Shown one piece after another: positions 1-9,162 of a stretch of DNA of 64,000 bases. Both the position numbers and the translations under genes were made by a program. Each line of letters opens with the position of its first letter. The stretch's first letter is position 1. The DNA is from Kiritimatiellia bacterium (lineage in GTDB: Bacteria; Verrucomicrobiota; Kiritimatiellia; CAIQIC01; JAGNIJ01). Below the pieces are notes generated by a model that saw only the letters and a program-made list of their open reading frames with translations, was not told the origin of the DNA and made no database searches. Location of the stretch: assembly GCA_018001225.1 (NCBI GenBank), contig JAGNIJ010000011.1:30940-94939 (forward strand), read 5' to 3'.

Positions 1-659
1 GTATGGGCGCCCTCCTCCCACGGCGCGCGCAGGGCGGTGAAGCCGAGCGTGTGCGGCTGGCCACTGCGGATACGCGCGCGCCACGAGGCCCGGCGCACCG
101 TCCAGCCGCGGATCGCGGAGAGATCGTACCGGGCCAGGACAAAGCTCTCGTTGCCCTTCACGGGGAGTTCGCCCAGGCGGCCCGCGTTGCGATCGGGCGA
201 GGTGCCCAGGTGGGCCTGGATGCACGTATCCGCCAGCGGAAGAAGACGCGCGGTTTGCCCGCCTGCGGCCGCGGGCGGGATCGCGGGCGCGGGCGGAACC
301 GACAGGGCGGCCGGGAGCGCGCCGGTCTCCATTTCGAGTGGAATTTCCACCGCGGCGGGCGGCGCCGCCGTCGGAGCCGGGAGCGCCGGCGCGGGCTTCG
401 AGAAGTCCATCTTCACCGTGGGGCGCGGCGCGCCCGCCGGAAGGGGCCGGGCCGGCGAGGCCGCCGGCCGTTTCGCGCCGGGCACCACGCGGGTACCGGG
501 CGGGAGCTGGTCCGCCGGGATCCGTGATGGCTCCTCGCCGCGCCGGGCGCGGTCGACGCCCTTCCAAAAAAGAAAACCCAGCACCACGATGGCCACGACC
601 GCCACGATGAGAATGACCACATCGGAGGTGGAGCCGGCTCGTTTTTTTCGGGGAGGCAT
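1..659 (-). CDS. membrane-anchored protein with DNRLRE-like domain, 3' end outside window
   Basis: Opens with ATG at 659 and runs off the window edge; 219 residues are visible. The first residues are basic (MPPRKKR), residues about 13-29 form a single hydrophobic segment, and residues 30-120 are a Pro/Ala-rich linker. From about residue 135 the chain resembles the beta-sandwich DNRLRE/disaggregatase repeat family (DTCIQAHLG, then FVLARYDLSAIRGW, then PWEEG). The picture is a surface or periplasmic protein held by an N-terminal anchor. It is the last visible gene after the GspK/L/M-like set, separated from it by a 7-base-repeat hairpin. The domain call is from motif reading only; a role with the secretion genes is inferred from position. 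Confidence 0.6.
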   Translation of the reverse strand, partial: MPPRKKRAGSTSDVVILIVAVVAIVVLGFLFWKGVDRARRGEEPSRIPADQLPPGTRVVPGAKRPAASPARPLPAGAPRPTVKMDFSKPAPALPAPTAAPPAAVEIPLEMETGALPAALSVPPAPAIPPAAAGGQTARLLPLADTCIQAHLGTSPDRNAGRLGELPVKGNESFVLARYDLSAIRGWTVRRASWRARIRSGQPHTLGFTALRAPWEEGAH

Positions 660-720
660 GGGGTCAGGGGTCAGTGGGGCCGCCGGCCCAAGGGGCCGGA
701 TGGGCGCAGCGATGAGACCT

Positions 721-800
721 CAACGTCCAACAATCAACGTCCAACGTCCAACGTTCAATCCTTGGACGTTCAACGTTGAGCGTTGGGCGTTGGGCGTTGC
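721..800. repeat. inverted 7-base repeat array without cargo gene
   Basis: Five tandem degenerate units of the form CAACnnn (CAACGTC, CAACAAT, CAACGTC, CAACGTC, CAACGTT) at 721-755 are followed after a short centre by the reverse-complement form (AGCGTTG, GGCGTTG, GGCGTTG) ending near 799. Together they would fold as a long hairpin. The array lies in the 198-base gap between the GspM-like gene and the truncated gene on its left, and is the same repeat that brackets the IVS-family gene at 40742-41149. No open frame lies between the two arms. Confidence 0.85.
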
Positions 801-857
801 AAAACAGCATACGGGACAAGCCCGTGGGGGGGCGGGGACTCGAATGCACACGCCTTT

Positions 858-1346
858 TCATTTTTCCAGGGCCTGCATGCCCAGGGTCACGCGCCCCTGG
901 CCGGCGCCTTGCTCCGCGGCCTTGATCTGGCATTCGACCAGCCGCCAGGGCGGTCGGGTTCCATCGCCCTGCAGCTCGGCCAGCAGGCGGCCGATCTCGG
1001 TGAACGGCACCGGGTCGAGACCGATCTCCGCCTGGCGTACGACCCACCCCGAGGCGGCGGGCCTGTCCTCGCCGACGCGGACGGCCGACGGGAAGCCGGG
1101 GAGCAGCCGGCCGACGGTTTCGCGCAGCGGCACGGGGGCGTGGCCCGACATATTCTCGAAGAAGGACACGGCCTGCTCCTCGCGGGCGCGGCCGGCCTGC
1201 AGCGCGCGCAGTTGGTCGAGATCGGAGAGCTTGGCGCGAATCTGTTCCGCCACGGGCCGCGTCTGCCAGGCCGCGCGCGCGGCGAGCAGGAGGCCGAGGA
1301 GGAAGAGCGCCGCCGAGGCGCCGCGAACGACGGCTTCGCGCTTCAC
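858..1346 (-). CDS. GspM/PilO-like secretion accessory protein
   Basis: 162 residues with one N-terminal membrane helix (about residues 8-26, AALFLLGLLLAARAA) followed by a helical stretch and a small alpha/beta C-terminal region, the layout of GspM or PilO proteins that partner GspL or PilN at the inner membrane. The start is GTG at 1346, overlapping the TGA of the upstream GspL-like gene as GTGA, which makes translational coupling likely and decides this start. Sequence similarity to characterised GspM proteins is weak by eye; the assignment rests on size, topology and gene order K-L-M. Confidence 0.6.
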   Translation of the reverse strand: MKREAVVRGASAALFLLGLLLAARAAWQTRPVAEQIRAKLSDLDQLRALQAGRAREEQAVSFFENMSGHAPVPLRETVGRLLPGFPSAVRVGEDRPAASGWVVRQAEIGLDPVPFTEIGRLLAELQGDGTRPPWRLVECQIKAAEQGAGQGRVTLGMQALEK

Positions 1347-2788
1347 GGGTTGCGCCCTCCCTTCAGGGTGAAGTGGACCTTTTCGTCGAGGCCGGCGTCC
1401 TGGCGCTCGACCACGACGTGCAGGCCGCGCCGGCGGAAGGGCTCGGCCAGTTTCTCGCACCGGTCCCAATCCGGGGCCGTGCCGCGCGCCGAGACCGAAT
1501 CCGCCGAGAAACCGAGCGAGTCGAGGGTCAGCCCCTGGGCGCGGGCCTCCTGGAGCACTTCGGCCAGCAGCGCGGGCGCGGAGGGTTGAAGGGCCTCCAG
1601 GAACGGCCGGTAGAGGGCCGCGCGATCCTGCACGGCCTGGCGGGTGGTGCGCAACTCCTGCCCGTACAGCAAACGCGAGTCCGGCGCGAGCCGGCGCGCA
1701 AGGGATTCCACGGCGGCCTGCACGCCGCGCTTGCGCGTCTCGAGGAGGGACGGCCAGGCCAGGCCGGCCCCGCACAGGACCAGGCCGGCCGCCGCGAGCG
1801 CCACCGAGGTGCGCCGCGATTGCCGGGCGCGGTGCTGCTCGGCGGCCGGATGCGCCAGGGGACCGGCCCGGAAGTTGCACGGCCAGGCCGCGCCCCGCAG
1901 GGCGCGGGCGCCCAGCGCGCGCCGCAGGAAGGATTCGGGCCGGTCGTGCGCGGCAAAGTCGAAGGAACCGAGTCCGGCCACGTGGTGCTGGAGTTCCGCC
2001 GTCAGCGCCGCGTCCGCCGCGCCCGGCCCGGTCCATATCCATTCGATGGACGCCGACGCCCCGGCCGCCTGCGCCTGGAGGATCTGGCGGACCCGGCCGA
2101 GGATGCGCTGAACGCCCGGCTCCGCCGTGGCGGGTCCGGCCGCCCGCCACAGGGCCTCCACGGGGCGGAGGCTGTGCGCGCTGATGAAGCGGCTCTCCTC
2201 CGGCCGGCCGGCGGCCGTATCCCCCAGCACGAGGGCCAGGTGGTCCGGGTAGAGGGCGGCGACCACGCGGCGGCCGGCGCCGCGAGGCGGCTTTTCGGCC
2301 AGGCTTTGACTCCAGAGGGCCAGGCCCTCGTGGTCCAGGAACACCGGGTCGATCCCGAGGACCGCCAGGGCTTCCAGCCGGCGCCGGAGATCGGACAACC
2401 GGGCCGCGACCGCCAGGGCCTCCACCTCGCCCTGCGCCGTCCGCCCGATCCTCGGGAAGAGATGAACGCAGTCCTCGATGGAAAACGGCAATTGAATATC
2501 CAGCAACGAGGGCAGCACCTTCCGCGCCTTCGCCTCGGACGCGAGCGGCGCCCGCAGCCAGCGCGTCAGGCCTTCGTGGATCGGCAGGGCGGCCGCCCAG
2601 ACCGCGCCGCGGCCCGCGATCGCTTCGGCCAGGCGCCCGCGCGCCGCGGCCGGGTCGTCCGCCGCCACGTCCAGGAGGGCCTCGTGCCGGATCCCGCGGC
2701 GGCCCGCCTCGGAGCCGCCCACGCGCACGGCGCCGCCCGACAGGTCGGCCGCGAGAACCGCGCGGACGGGAAGGACGGGGCCGCTCAT
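1343..2788 (-). CDS. GspL-like type II secretion protein (PilM-like plus PilN-like halves)
   Basis: 481 residues. The N-terminal half reads like the actin-fold cytoplasmic domain of GspL/PilM (AVLAADLSGGAVRV at the start, LPFSIEDCVHLFP in the middle). A membrane helix lies near residues 330-350 (SVALAAAGLVLCGAGLAW), followed by a coiled region and a small ferredoxin-like periplasmic domain, as in GspL. The ATG at 2788 overlaps the TGA of the GspK-like gene as ATGA and is preferred over an in-frame start 24 bases earlier. In type II secretion GspL links the assembly ATPase to the pseudopilus platform. The ATPase and secretin are not in this window. Confidence 0.65.
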   Translation of the reverse strand: MSGPVLPVRAVLAADLSGGAVRVGGSEAGRRGIRHEALLDVAADDPAAARGRLAEAIAGRGAVWAAALPIHEGLTRWLRAPLASEAKARKVLPSLLDIQLPFSIEDCVHLFPRIGRTAQGEVEALAVAARLSDLRRRLEALAVLGIDPVFLDHEGLALWSQSLAEKPPRGAGRRVVAALYPDHLALVLGDTAAGRPEESRFISAHSLRPVEALWRAAGPATAEPGVQRILGRVRQILQAQAAGASASIEWIWTGPGAADAALTAELQHHVAGLGSFDFAAHDRPESFLRRALGARALRGAAWPCNFRAGPLAHPAAEQHRARQSRRTSVALAAAGLVLCGAGLAWPSLLETRKRGVQAAVESLARRLAPDSRLLYGQELRTTRQAVQDRAALYRPFLEALQPSAPALLAEVLQEARAQGLTLDSLGFSADSVSARGTAPDWDRCEKLAEPFRRRGLHVVVERQDAGLDEKVHFTLKGGRNP

Positions 2789-4032
2789 CCCGCCGCCCTC
2801 CCCGACCACCATTGCACGACGTCGACGCGCCCGTCCTTCTGACGGACCGCAATGACCCGGAGCCGGACGGTCTGGTCCTCCGCGTCCGCCCGCACTTCCA
2901 CCCTGAAAAAGCGGCTGCGCACGTCGAGATAGGGCTCCACGGCCCGGCGCGTCTCGGGGTCGAGCACGGCCAGCACGGAATCGACGGAACGCAGGGGGGC
3001 GCGCGCGCGGCGGACCAGGAGTTGGCGCACCAGTTCATCGCGCTGCAGGCCCAGCACGCCCCGCAGCACGTCCTCGCCGGCGGTATTGATGTTGACGGGC
3101 ACCGGGGTGTCGCGCGCGGCCGGGATGACCGTGACCTGGTCGAGCACGTCGGCCTGGAACGCGGCCCGGCGTTCGTAGCGGGGCTTCCGGTCGAACAGGT
3201 CCCTCCGGAATCCGCGCACGGCCAGCAGCTCGGACCAGGACAGGAGCACCCGGTCGGCGGCGGCATACGGCGGTTCGAGGCCCCGGTAGAACGGGCTTTC
3301 CCAGGGGCCCTCGGCGTTGTCATCGACCCAATCCCCGAGGGCATCCACCTTGCTGACCGGCTCGAAGTCGCCGCACAGGGTCAGCAGGTCCATGACGATT
3401 TCCGCGGCCGGGCGCCAGGAGGGCCGCGCGGGCAGGGCGAGGTTGTTGAGATCGAACCAGCGGTTCTCGTCCTGCACCCAGGTCCGCGTGGTCAAGCCGG
3501 CGGGGTCGGTGATTTCGATCGAGGCCGCCCAGTTTTCGTTGGTGGCGTCCATGCCCAGGTCGGGGTCGTCGGCCAGGCGCTGGAGGGCCTGGCGGGCGGC
3601 ATCGACGGCCACGAGATCGAGCCGCGCCTGGAGCAGGGCCTGCTCCTCCCGCCGCAGCGCGCGGCGGGCGGAGACCTGGGCTTCCATGACCAGGGCGGAA
3701 ACCAGGACCAGGACCAGCAACACGAGGATCAGGACCGCTCCCCCCCGCCCGGAGGGGCGCCGGTGGCGGAAGTGCCGTTCGCGGATCGATTCAAGCAGCA
3801 AGCGGCCGAAGAAGCACACCACGCCGGCCCCAAGGTAGACTTCGGCCATCGTGATCAGGCGGGCGCGCGAGGCGGAACGGCTCACGGCGAAGGCATAAGC
3901 CAGCACGCCGGCGCCCAGGACCAGGCAGAGCCACCCCAGCATCAACAGGACCAGCCCGATCTTGCTCATGCGCCGCCGGGTGGCGTGAAAACGATGCACC
4001 TCCGTCCCGGCATATGGATCCCGCGCCGCCAT
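2785..4032 (-). CDS. GspK-like minor pseudopilin with extra N-terminal membrane segments
   Basis: 415 residues from the ATG at 4032. The C-terminal 300 residues match the GspK pattern: a prepilin-like hydrophobic stretch (GRGGAVLILVLLVLVLVS), then 'RWFDLNNL', then a helix-hairpin-helix-like region with VNINTAGEDVLRGVLGL and a repeat of that fold. GspK caps the type II pseudopilus. Oddly, the prepilin-like stretch is internal: about 100 residues with two further membrane helices precede it, so a conventional N-terminal prepilin signal is absent. A run of seven Gs (minus strand) lies just before the stretch and could hide a frameshift, although the frame is open throughout. A start at 3969 (MSKIG) is also possible. 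Confidence 0.7.
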   Translation of the reverse strand: MAARDPYAGTEVHRFHATRRRMSKIGLVLLMLGWLCLVLGAGVLAYAFAVSRSASRARLITMAEVYLGAGVVCFFGRLLLESIRERHFRHRRPSGRGGAVLILVLLVLVLVSALVMEAQVSARRALRREEQALLQARLDLVAVDAARQALQRLADDPDLGMDATNENWAASIEITDPAGLTTRTWVQDENRWFDLNNLALPARPSWRPAAEIVMDLLTLCGDFEPVSKVDALGDWVDDNAEGPWESPFYRGLEPPYAAADRVLLSWSELLAVRGFRRDLFDRKPRYERRAAFQADVLDQVTVIPAARDTPVPVNINTAGEDVLRGVLGLQRDELVRQLLVRRARAPLRSVDSVLAVLDPETRRAVEPYLDVRSRFFRVEVRADAEDQTVRLRVIAVRQKDGRVDVVQWWSGRAAG

Positions 4033-4075
4033 GTCGATGCCGCCATGATGGAGAAAGAGCAGGCCCGGCGCTATC

Positions 4076-4101
4076 AAAAAAACCGGCGGGGATTCCGCCG
4101 G
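4076..4101 (-). terminator. Rho-independent terminator of the exopolysaccharide operon
   Basis: Read on the minus strand this is a 7-bp stem CCGGCGG/CCGCCGG with a 5-base loop followed by seven Ts. It lies 20 bases after the stop of the O-antigen ligase-like gene and before the GspK-like gene, separating the two transcription units. Confidence 0.85.
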
Positions 4102-4121
4102 CCCGCCGCGGGCGAGGACGG

Positions 4122-6077
4122 TCAGGGCGAAAGGGGGGCCGCGGCGCGCTTGGCCAGGCGCCGTTCGAGCAGCCGGATGTTGATCAGAATCATCTCGTCC
4201 GACCACCGGCTTGCGGCCTCGCGGAAGACCGACAGGGCCTCCTCGTCGCGGCCCATGTTCCGGAGTTGAAGACCGAGCTGCGGCAGGAAGAACATGTTGT
4301 TCCGGTCCATCCGGTTGATCTCGATCAGGCGGGCCAGGGCTTCTTCCTTCCGGCCCTGCGCGTCGTCCGTGCGGGCGAGCCCGAAGAGGACCATCATGTC
4401 CAGCGGATTCCGGACGCGCGCCTTGTCATAGCACTCGAGGGCCAGGCCGGCCTGGCGCTTCTTCTCCTCGCCGTCGAGGGCCCAGAAGGCGCCGGTCCGA
4501 TGGAGGTGGCCCAGGCTCAACCAGGGCCGCCAGTTGGCCCGATCCACGGCCCGGGCCTGTTCCAGCAGGCGCCGGGCGGGTTCCATCTCGAGCCGCTCCC
4601 GGCGCTGTTCCCCGAAATGGTGCAGCCCGTAGGAGAGCGCCGTCCGGAACGTCACGAGGAAGAGGACCAGCACGACCGCCAGGCCGCCGCCCCAGACCGC
4701 GCGGGCGCCGGCACCGCGGATCGCCCGGGGCCGCAGGGCGCCGGAGGCATACAAGCCGGACGCGGTGACGCCGGCAAGCAGGACCAGCACCTGGTTGTTG
4801 GAATAGATGTGGAGGTTGAAGTCGAAGACGGCGTGCACGGCGGCGGCGGCGACGCTGCCGCAGAGCGCGGCGATGAAGTAGGCGTCCTTGTCGCGTTCGA
4901 CGCGGCGCAGGAGGCGGAGGAACCCGGCCAGGCCGGTCCCCGCCACGGCCAGCATGAAGGCGAGGCCGACGAGGCCGTAGTCGGACGCGAAATGGAGGTA
5001 CTCGTTGTGCGCGTAGTTGATGAGCAGGGCGAAGTTGTGCGAGCGGAAGCGGGGATACACCCAGCGGTAGCTGCCCGGGCCGTGGCCCAGCCACGGCTTC
5101 TCGCGGATCATCGGCAGCGTGTCGCGCCAGACGTCGAACCGCGCCTGCACCGCGCTGTCGGGATCGTGGACCATGGCACCCTTGACGCGTTCGCGCACCA
5201 TAGGCGATACGCTCCACAACGCCGCCCCCAAGGCGAGGGCTAGCACCGGCAACACCACCAGCATCGTGACGAACCGCTTCACGCTGCGGCGCAGGGCGAT
5301 CAGCGCCGCGGCCAGGCCCAGGCCGGCGGCGGCGCCGAGCCAGCCGCTACGCGACTCGGTCAGGTACAGCACGGGCAGCAGCAGGAGCAGCGTGTAGCCC
5401 GCCAGCAGGCGGAGCGGCAGGCCGGCCGCGGGAAGCGCCGCCAGCGCCAGGGCGAACGGCAGGACGATGGCGACCAGGTTGGCGAAATGGTTCGGGCAGA
5501 AGTACGTGCCGCTCGCGCGCAGGCCGTACTGCTCCGGCCGCTCCAGGTTGAGCACCATCCGCGAGTCATGGGCATACTGGATCACCGCGTACCAGCCGAT
5601 CAGGGTGACCACGAAGAGGGTGATCCCGATGATCAGGCGCCAGCGGCTGCGCCGGGCCGCCAACTCGGTCCAGGCCCAGTACGCCCCGACGTAGCCGCCG
5701 ACCTTCAGCATTTCGATGCGGGCCTCGTACGGCACCGCCGAGAAAGGAAGGATGGCCAGCGAGTACAGGAAGAAGAGGATTCCCATCACGCCGCCGGGCG
5801 GCACCTGGAGCAACTGCAACTCGGGCCGCAGCAGCGGCCGGGCCAGGAACAGGGCGATGCCCAGCCAGGCCAGCATCAGGAGGGGCCCGATGGACCAGAG
5901 GCGCACGGCGCCGAACAGCACCGCGCCCAGCAACGGGCCCGCCATCAGGAAAGCCAGCGCGGTCCACTCGTACAAGGATTGGCGCCGCGAAATGGGAAGC
6001 GCCGTGCGCCGGCGGCGCCGCTCCCCGCCTCCGTCATCGCGGAAGGGAACCCGGTCAGAACGCGCTTCGGGGCACAA
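4122..6077 (-). CDS. O-antigen ligase/polymerase-like membrane protein with C-terminal TPR region
   Basis: 651 residues with about a dozen hydrophobic segments in the first 480 residues. The Wzy_C/O-antigen ligase loop is recognisable (KPWLGHGPGSYRWVYP and NYAHNEYLHFASDYG), followed by helical repeats of TPR type in the last 150 residues. Such proteins polymerise or ligate surface glycan at the periplasmic face of the inner membrane. No ATG occurs near the N-terminus; the only early start codons are TTG at 6077 and TTG at 5975. The former has a GGGAG sequence about 9 bases upstream and overlaps the end of the exporter gene by 23 bases. The start is therefore uncertain by about 34 residues. 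It is the last gene of the exopolysaccharide operon. Confidence 0.85.
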   Translation of the reverse strand: MCPEARSDRVPFRDDGGGERRRRRTALPISRRQSLYEWTALAFLMAGPLLGAVLFGAVRLWSIGPLLMLAWLGIALFLARPLLRPELQLLQVPPGGVMGILFFLYSLAILPFSAVPYEARIEMLKVGGYVGAYWAWTELAARRSRWRLIIGITLFVVTLIGWYAVIQYAHDSRMVLNLERPEQYGLRASGTYFCPNHFANLVAIVLPFALALAALPAAGLPLRLLAGYTLLLLLPVLYLTESRSGWLGAAAGLGLAAALIALRRSVKRFVTMLVVLPVLALALGAALWSVSPMVRERVKGAMVHDPDSAVQARFDVWRDTLPMIREKPWLGHGPGSYRWVYPRFRSHNFALLINYAHNEYLHFASDYGLVGLAFMLAVAGTGLAGFLRLLRRVERDKDAYFIAALCGSVAAAAVHAVFDFNLHIYSNNQVLVLLAGVTASGLYASGALRPRAIRGAGARAVWGGGLAVVLVLFLVTFRTALSYGLHHFGEQRRERLEMEPARRLLEQARAVDRANWRPWLSLGHLHRTGAFWALDGEEKKRQAGLALECYDKARVRNPLDMMVLFGLARTDDAQGRKEEALARLIEINRMDRNNMFFLPQLGLQLRNMGRDEEALSVFREAASRWSDEMILINIRLLERRLAKRAAAPLSP

Positions 6078-6927
6078 TGATCACATCTCCCGATTCGAGT
6101 TCCTTGTCTCGCGCGGGATTCTTCTCGATCTCGCGCATGTTGACCACGAAGCGCTGCTCGCCGCGCAACAGTTCCACGCGGCGCGAATTGGCGAACTCGG
6201 TATAGCCTCCCGCGGCGGCGATGGCCTGGAGAATCGTCGTCCCGCCCACGAGCTGGAAGCGGCCGGGCCCGCGGACCTCGCCCCTCACGAAGTACCCCTG
6301 GCTCGGGATGATGATGTTGACCCCGAGATCGCGGTAATAGCCCTCGTTGATATACCGGTCGCGGATTTCGCGCTCGAGCTCGGAGGGGGTTTTGCCCGCG
6401 GCCTGCACCACGTTGAGGAACGGAAGGTTGATGCACCCGTTCTCGTCAAGGATGCCCTCGATGTTCTGCTGGCCACCGGGATACCCGGGGATGCCGCGCA
6501 GGGCGATGACGATGGGGTCCCCCGTCTTCATGCGATACACCCGGACGGGCTTGGTCGTCGCCACGCCCGACACCGCGGGTTCCTTGGGGGCCTTCTTCCA
6601 CCACGGACGGCGCGTCTCGGCGGCCGCCGGGGCGGGCTCGGGGGGCGGGGTTTGAACCGCGGCCGGAGCATCCGAGGACGCCCTGGGCTTTCTTTGCCAC
6701 CAGGAGCGGCGCGGTTCCTCCGCGGACGGGGCCGCCACGTTCGCGGACGCCACCGCGCCCGTGGCGGTGGCCGCGGGGTCCACTGCGGCCGGAGACGCCG
6801 GGGCCGCGGCCGGCGGCATGCGGGCGCCCGACGGCAGGACGATTTCCCCGGGCTTCGTCTTGAGGCGGGTGCATCCGCCGGCGGCCACCACCAGGAACAG
6901 GGCGAGGAGAAGGTTCAAGCGTTTCAC
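6055..6927 (-). CDS. polysaccharide export lipoprotein, Wza type
   Basis: 290 residues. A lipoprotein signal is clear: MKRLNLLLALFLVVAAGGC with the lipidated Cys at position 19. A low-complexity Pro/Ala linker (residues 35-125) contains two Trp-rich motifs (RRSWWQRK, RRPWWKKAP). The Poly_export domain starts near residue 130 (VYRMKTGDPIVIAL) and an SLBB-like segment follows (GYFVRGEVRGPGRFQLVGG, then ILQAIAAAGGYTEFAN). Wza-like proteins form the outer-membrane channel for capsule or exopolysaccharide. It sits directly downstream of the Wzc-like kinase, its usual partner. The long linker is unusual. Confidence 0.92.
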   Translation of the reverse strand: MKRLNLLLALFLVVAAGGCTRLKTKPGEIVLPSGARMPPAAAPASPAAVDPAATATGAVASANVAAPSAEEPRRSWWQRKPRASSDAPAAVQTPPPEPAPAAAETRRPWWKKAPKEPAVSGVATTKPVRVYRMKTGDPIVIALRGIPGYPGGQQNIEGILDENGCINLPFLNVVQAAGKTPSELEREIRDRYINEGYYRDLGVNIIIPSQGYFVRGEVRGPGRFQLVGGTTILQAIAAAGGYTEFANSRRVELLRGEQRFVVNMREIEKNPARDKELESGDVIIVPRSAF

Positions 6928-6942
6928 GGTCCGGTTTCCTGT

Positions 6943-9063
6943 TTAGAGCACGTCTTTCTTGGAAGACGACGGGGTCCCGGATTCCTCCGCCCGCGCCTCT
7001 TCCGACGGCTCGTAATGTGAGTAGTAGGAATGATAATAGTAATAATAATCATCCCGCAAGATATTGATGTTGTTCAGGATCACGCCCAGCACGTTGCCGC
7101 CGACGTTCTCCAGCATGCGCTTGGCCCGCAGGGAAATCTGGCGCGGATACTTGCGGTACTGCACCACCAGCATGACCCCGTCGACCTCGCTGGCCAGGAT
7201 GGAGGCGTCCGTGACGCCCATGATCGGGGGCGAGTCGAAGAAGACGTAATCGTAACGGGCCTTGAGGTTCTTGATCAGCTCGCGCATCCGCTGGGAGTCC
7301 AGCAGGCCGAACGACGAGCGCGGCAGCTTGCCGCTGGGCAGGAAGTGCAGGTTCGGCACGCTGGTCGTCTTGATGGTTTCCTCGATCGGCACGTCCCGCA
7401 TGAGCACGTTCGTGAGGCCGAAGCGGTTGGACGCCTTGAGGAAGGTGTGCTGCACGGGCCGCCGGAGGTCGGAGTCCACGATCAGCACCTTCTCGCCCAA
7501 CTGCGCGCAGACGTACGCGAGGTTGAAGAGCGTGGTGGACTTGCCCTCGCCGACGCCGCCGCTGACCATCGCGTAGGCCCCGCCGGAGACGCCCTTGTTG
7601 GCAAACTGCATGTTGGTCTTGAGCACGCGGTAGACCTCCGCGTGGGGGCTGTCCGGGCCCTCTTCCGTCAGCGGGCGCACCTTCTGCGGGATGACGCCCA
7701 GGACGGGGAGGCTCAAGTAGTGCTCGACGTCGTCCACGGTCTTCACGGACGTGTCCAGGTACTCGATGAAGTAAGCCAGGCCGACCCCGGCGCCCAAGCC
7801 GAGGATGATGCTCAAGATCAGGTTCAGGATCAGGTTGGGGCTGACCGGCCGCGAGGGCGGCTCGGCCGGATCGATCAGTTCCACGGGCGTGCGCGGCACT
7901 TCCATCTCGATGCCCTGCTGCGCCACCCGGGCGCGCAAGGCGTTGAGGATTTCACGCTGGACCAGCATTTCCCGTTCGGCCCGCTGGAACGGCAGGTAAC
8001 TCTCGCGCTCGGTCTCGATGTCCGCCGCCCGGGCCTGCTGCAACTCGGTTTCCAGGGCGTTGACGCGGGAAAGAGCCACCTCGTACTCCGCGCGCACGCC
8101 CTTCTTGAGCCCGCTCAAGGCGCTGGTCAACTTCTTGTTCAGCTCGTCCACCCCCGCCTGGAGCCGCTTGACCTCGGGATGGTTGGGCCCGTAGCTCTCC
8201 AGCATGACTTTCAGGCTGACCTCGGAATCGATCAGCTGCGCCCGGATGGTGGTCAGCACCTGGTCCTGCACGATGTAGGCCGAGGCCGACATCAGCTCCT
8301 CGCCCGACAGGGCCTCCAGCTGGTCCAACCGCGCTTTCCGCTGCAACATATCCACCCGGGAGGCGATGCGGTCCGCCTCGAGTTGCTGCAGGCGCAGCTT
8401 GTCCGCCCTGAAGCTCGCGATACCCTGCCCGATGATCGACAGGCCCAGCTCCGTGCGGATGCGCTCCACTTCCTGTTCCGCCTCGTCCACCTTGTCCTGC
8501 TGCTTTTTCAGTTCCTGCTCGAGGGCCTCCACCGCGCGCTTGACCTCCCGTCGCTTGTTGGAAAGGCGCTGGTCACGGTACACCGCGGCGATTTCGTTCG
8601 CGATCTGGGCGGCTTCCTCCGGGCTCTCGCGGTACGCCTGGACGGTGATCAGGCTCGTGTCCCGGAATTGCTCCACCTTGATGCTGCGGCTCAATTGCAT
8701 GTAGGTGGTCTCGCGGTCCAGGGGCGAGCCGTCTTCGTTGAGCTGTTCGCCCCACACCTGCTGCAGGTTCAGGTTGTTCATGACCAGGTACAGGATCTGG
8801 CGCGACTGGATCATTTCATACTGGGTGCGCAGGAAGAAGGGATTGTACTGGGGAATATACTGCCTCTCGAACACGTCGACGTCCATGGTGTCCTCGCGCA
8901 CCAGGATGCGCGCGTCGGCCATGTACTTCTTGGGAAGGATCAGCGTGAACGCCACGCCGGTGAGAACCACCAGCAGCGTCACGGCGAGGATGATTTCCTT
9001 GCGCGACCGGATGACGCGCCAGTAGTCAAGAAAATGCAGTTGCTCTTCCTTCGGCTGTTCCAT
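6943..9063 (-). CDS. Wzc-like chain-length determinant and BY-kinase
   Basis: 706 residues. A Wzz domain lies at the N-terminus with membrane helix 1 near residues 23-43, a long coiled-coil periplasmic region at about 160-400, and helix 2 near 411-433. The bacterial tyrosine kinase domain follows: Walker A SGGVGEGKST at 501-510, Walker A' VLIVDSDLRRP at 526-536, Walker B YVFFDSPP near 606-613. The C-terminal tail carries the tyrosine cluster DDYYYYYHSYYSHY at 671-684, the autophosphorylation site of this family. Such proteins control polymer length and export of surface polysaccharide together with the Wza-like lipoprotein just downstream. All signature residues are present, so it should be active. 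Confidence 0.95.
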   Translation of the reverse strand: MEQPKEEQLHFLDYWRVIRSRKEIILAVTLLVVLTGVAFTLILPKKYMADARILVREDTMDVDVFERQYIPQYNPFFLRTQYEMIQSRQILYLVMNNLNLQQVWGEQLNEDGSPLDRETTYMQLSRSIKVEQFRDTSLITVQAYRESPEEAAQIANEIAAVYRDQRLSNKRREVKRAVEALEQELKKQQDKVDEAEQEVERIRTELGLSIIGQGIASFRADKLRLQQLEADRIASRVDMLQRKARLDQLEALSGEELMSASAYIVQDQVLTTIRAQLIDSEVSLKVMLESYGPNHPEVKRLQAGVDELNKKLTSALSGLKKGVRAEYEVALSRVNALETELQQARAADIETERESYLPFQRAEREMLVQREILNALRARVAQQGIEMEVPRTPVELIDPAEPPSRPVSPNLILNLILSIILGLGAGVGLAYFIEYLDTSVKTVDDVEHYLSLPVLGVIPQKVRPLTEEGPDSPHAEVYRVLKTNMQFANKGVSGGAYAMVSGGVGEGKSTTLFNLAYVCAQLGEKVLIVDSDLRRPVQHTFLKASNRFGLTNVLMRDVPIEETIKTTSVPNLHFLPSGKLPRSSFGLLDSQRMRELIKNLKARYDYVFFDSPPIMGVTDASILASEVDGVMLVVQYRKYPRQISLRAKRMLENVGGNVLGVILNNINILRDDYYYYYHSYYSHYEPSEEARAEESGTPSSSKKDVL

Positions 9064-9162
9064 GAGCGTACTCTCTGAAAAAGGGCGCCGGCAAGGCCCC
9101 TCGCCCTGCCAGCGCCTTGAATCCTTGACGACCCTCTACCCGGGCGCCGAGCGCCCGGCCAA

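Noticed and set aside
721..800. CRISPR array
   Set aside because: The 7-base repeats are contiguous without spacers and there are no cas genes; the same holds for the other arrays in the window.
858..3344. Continuous minus-strand frame spanning the GspK/L/M region
   Set aside because: It is mostly out of phase with the recognisable GspK and GspL domains and Arg/Gly-rich; only its last 162 codons (GspM-like) are real.
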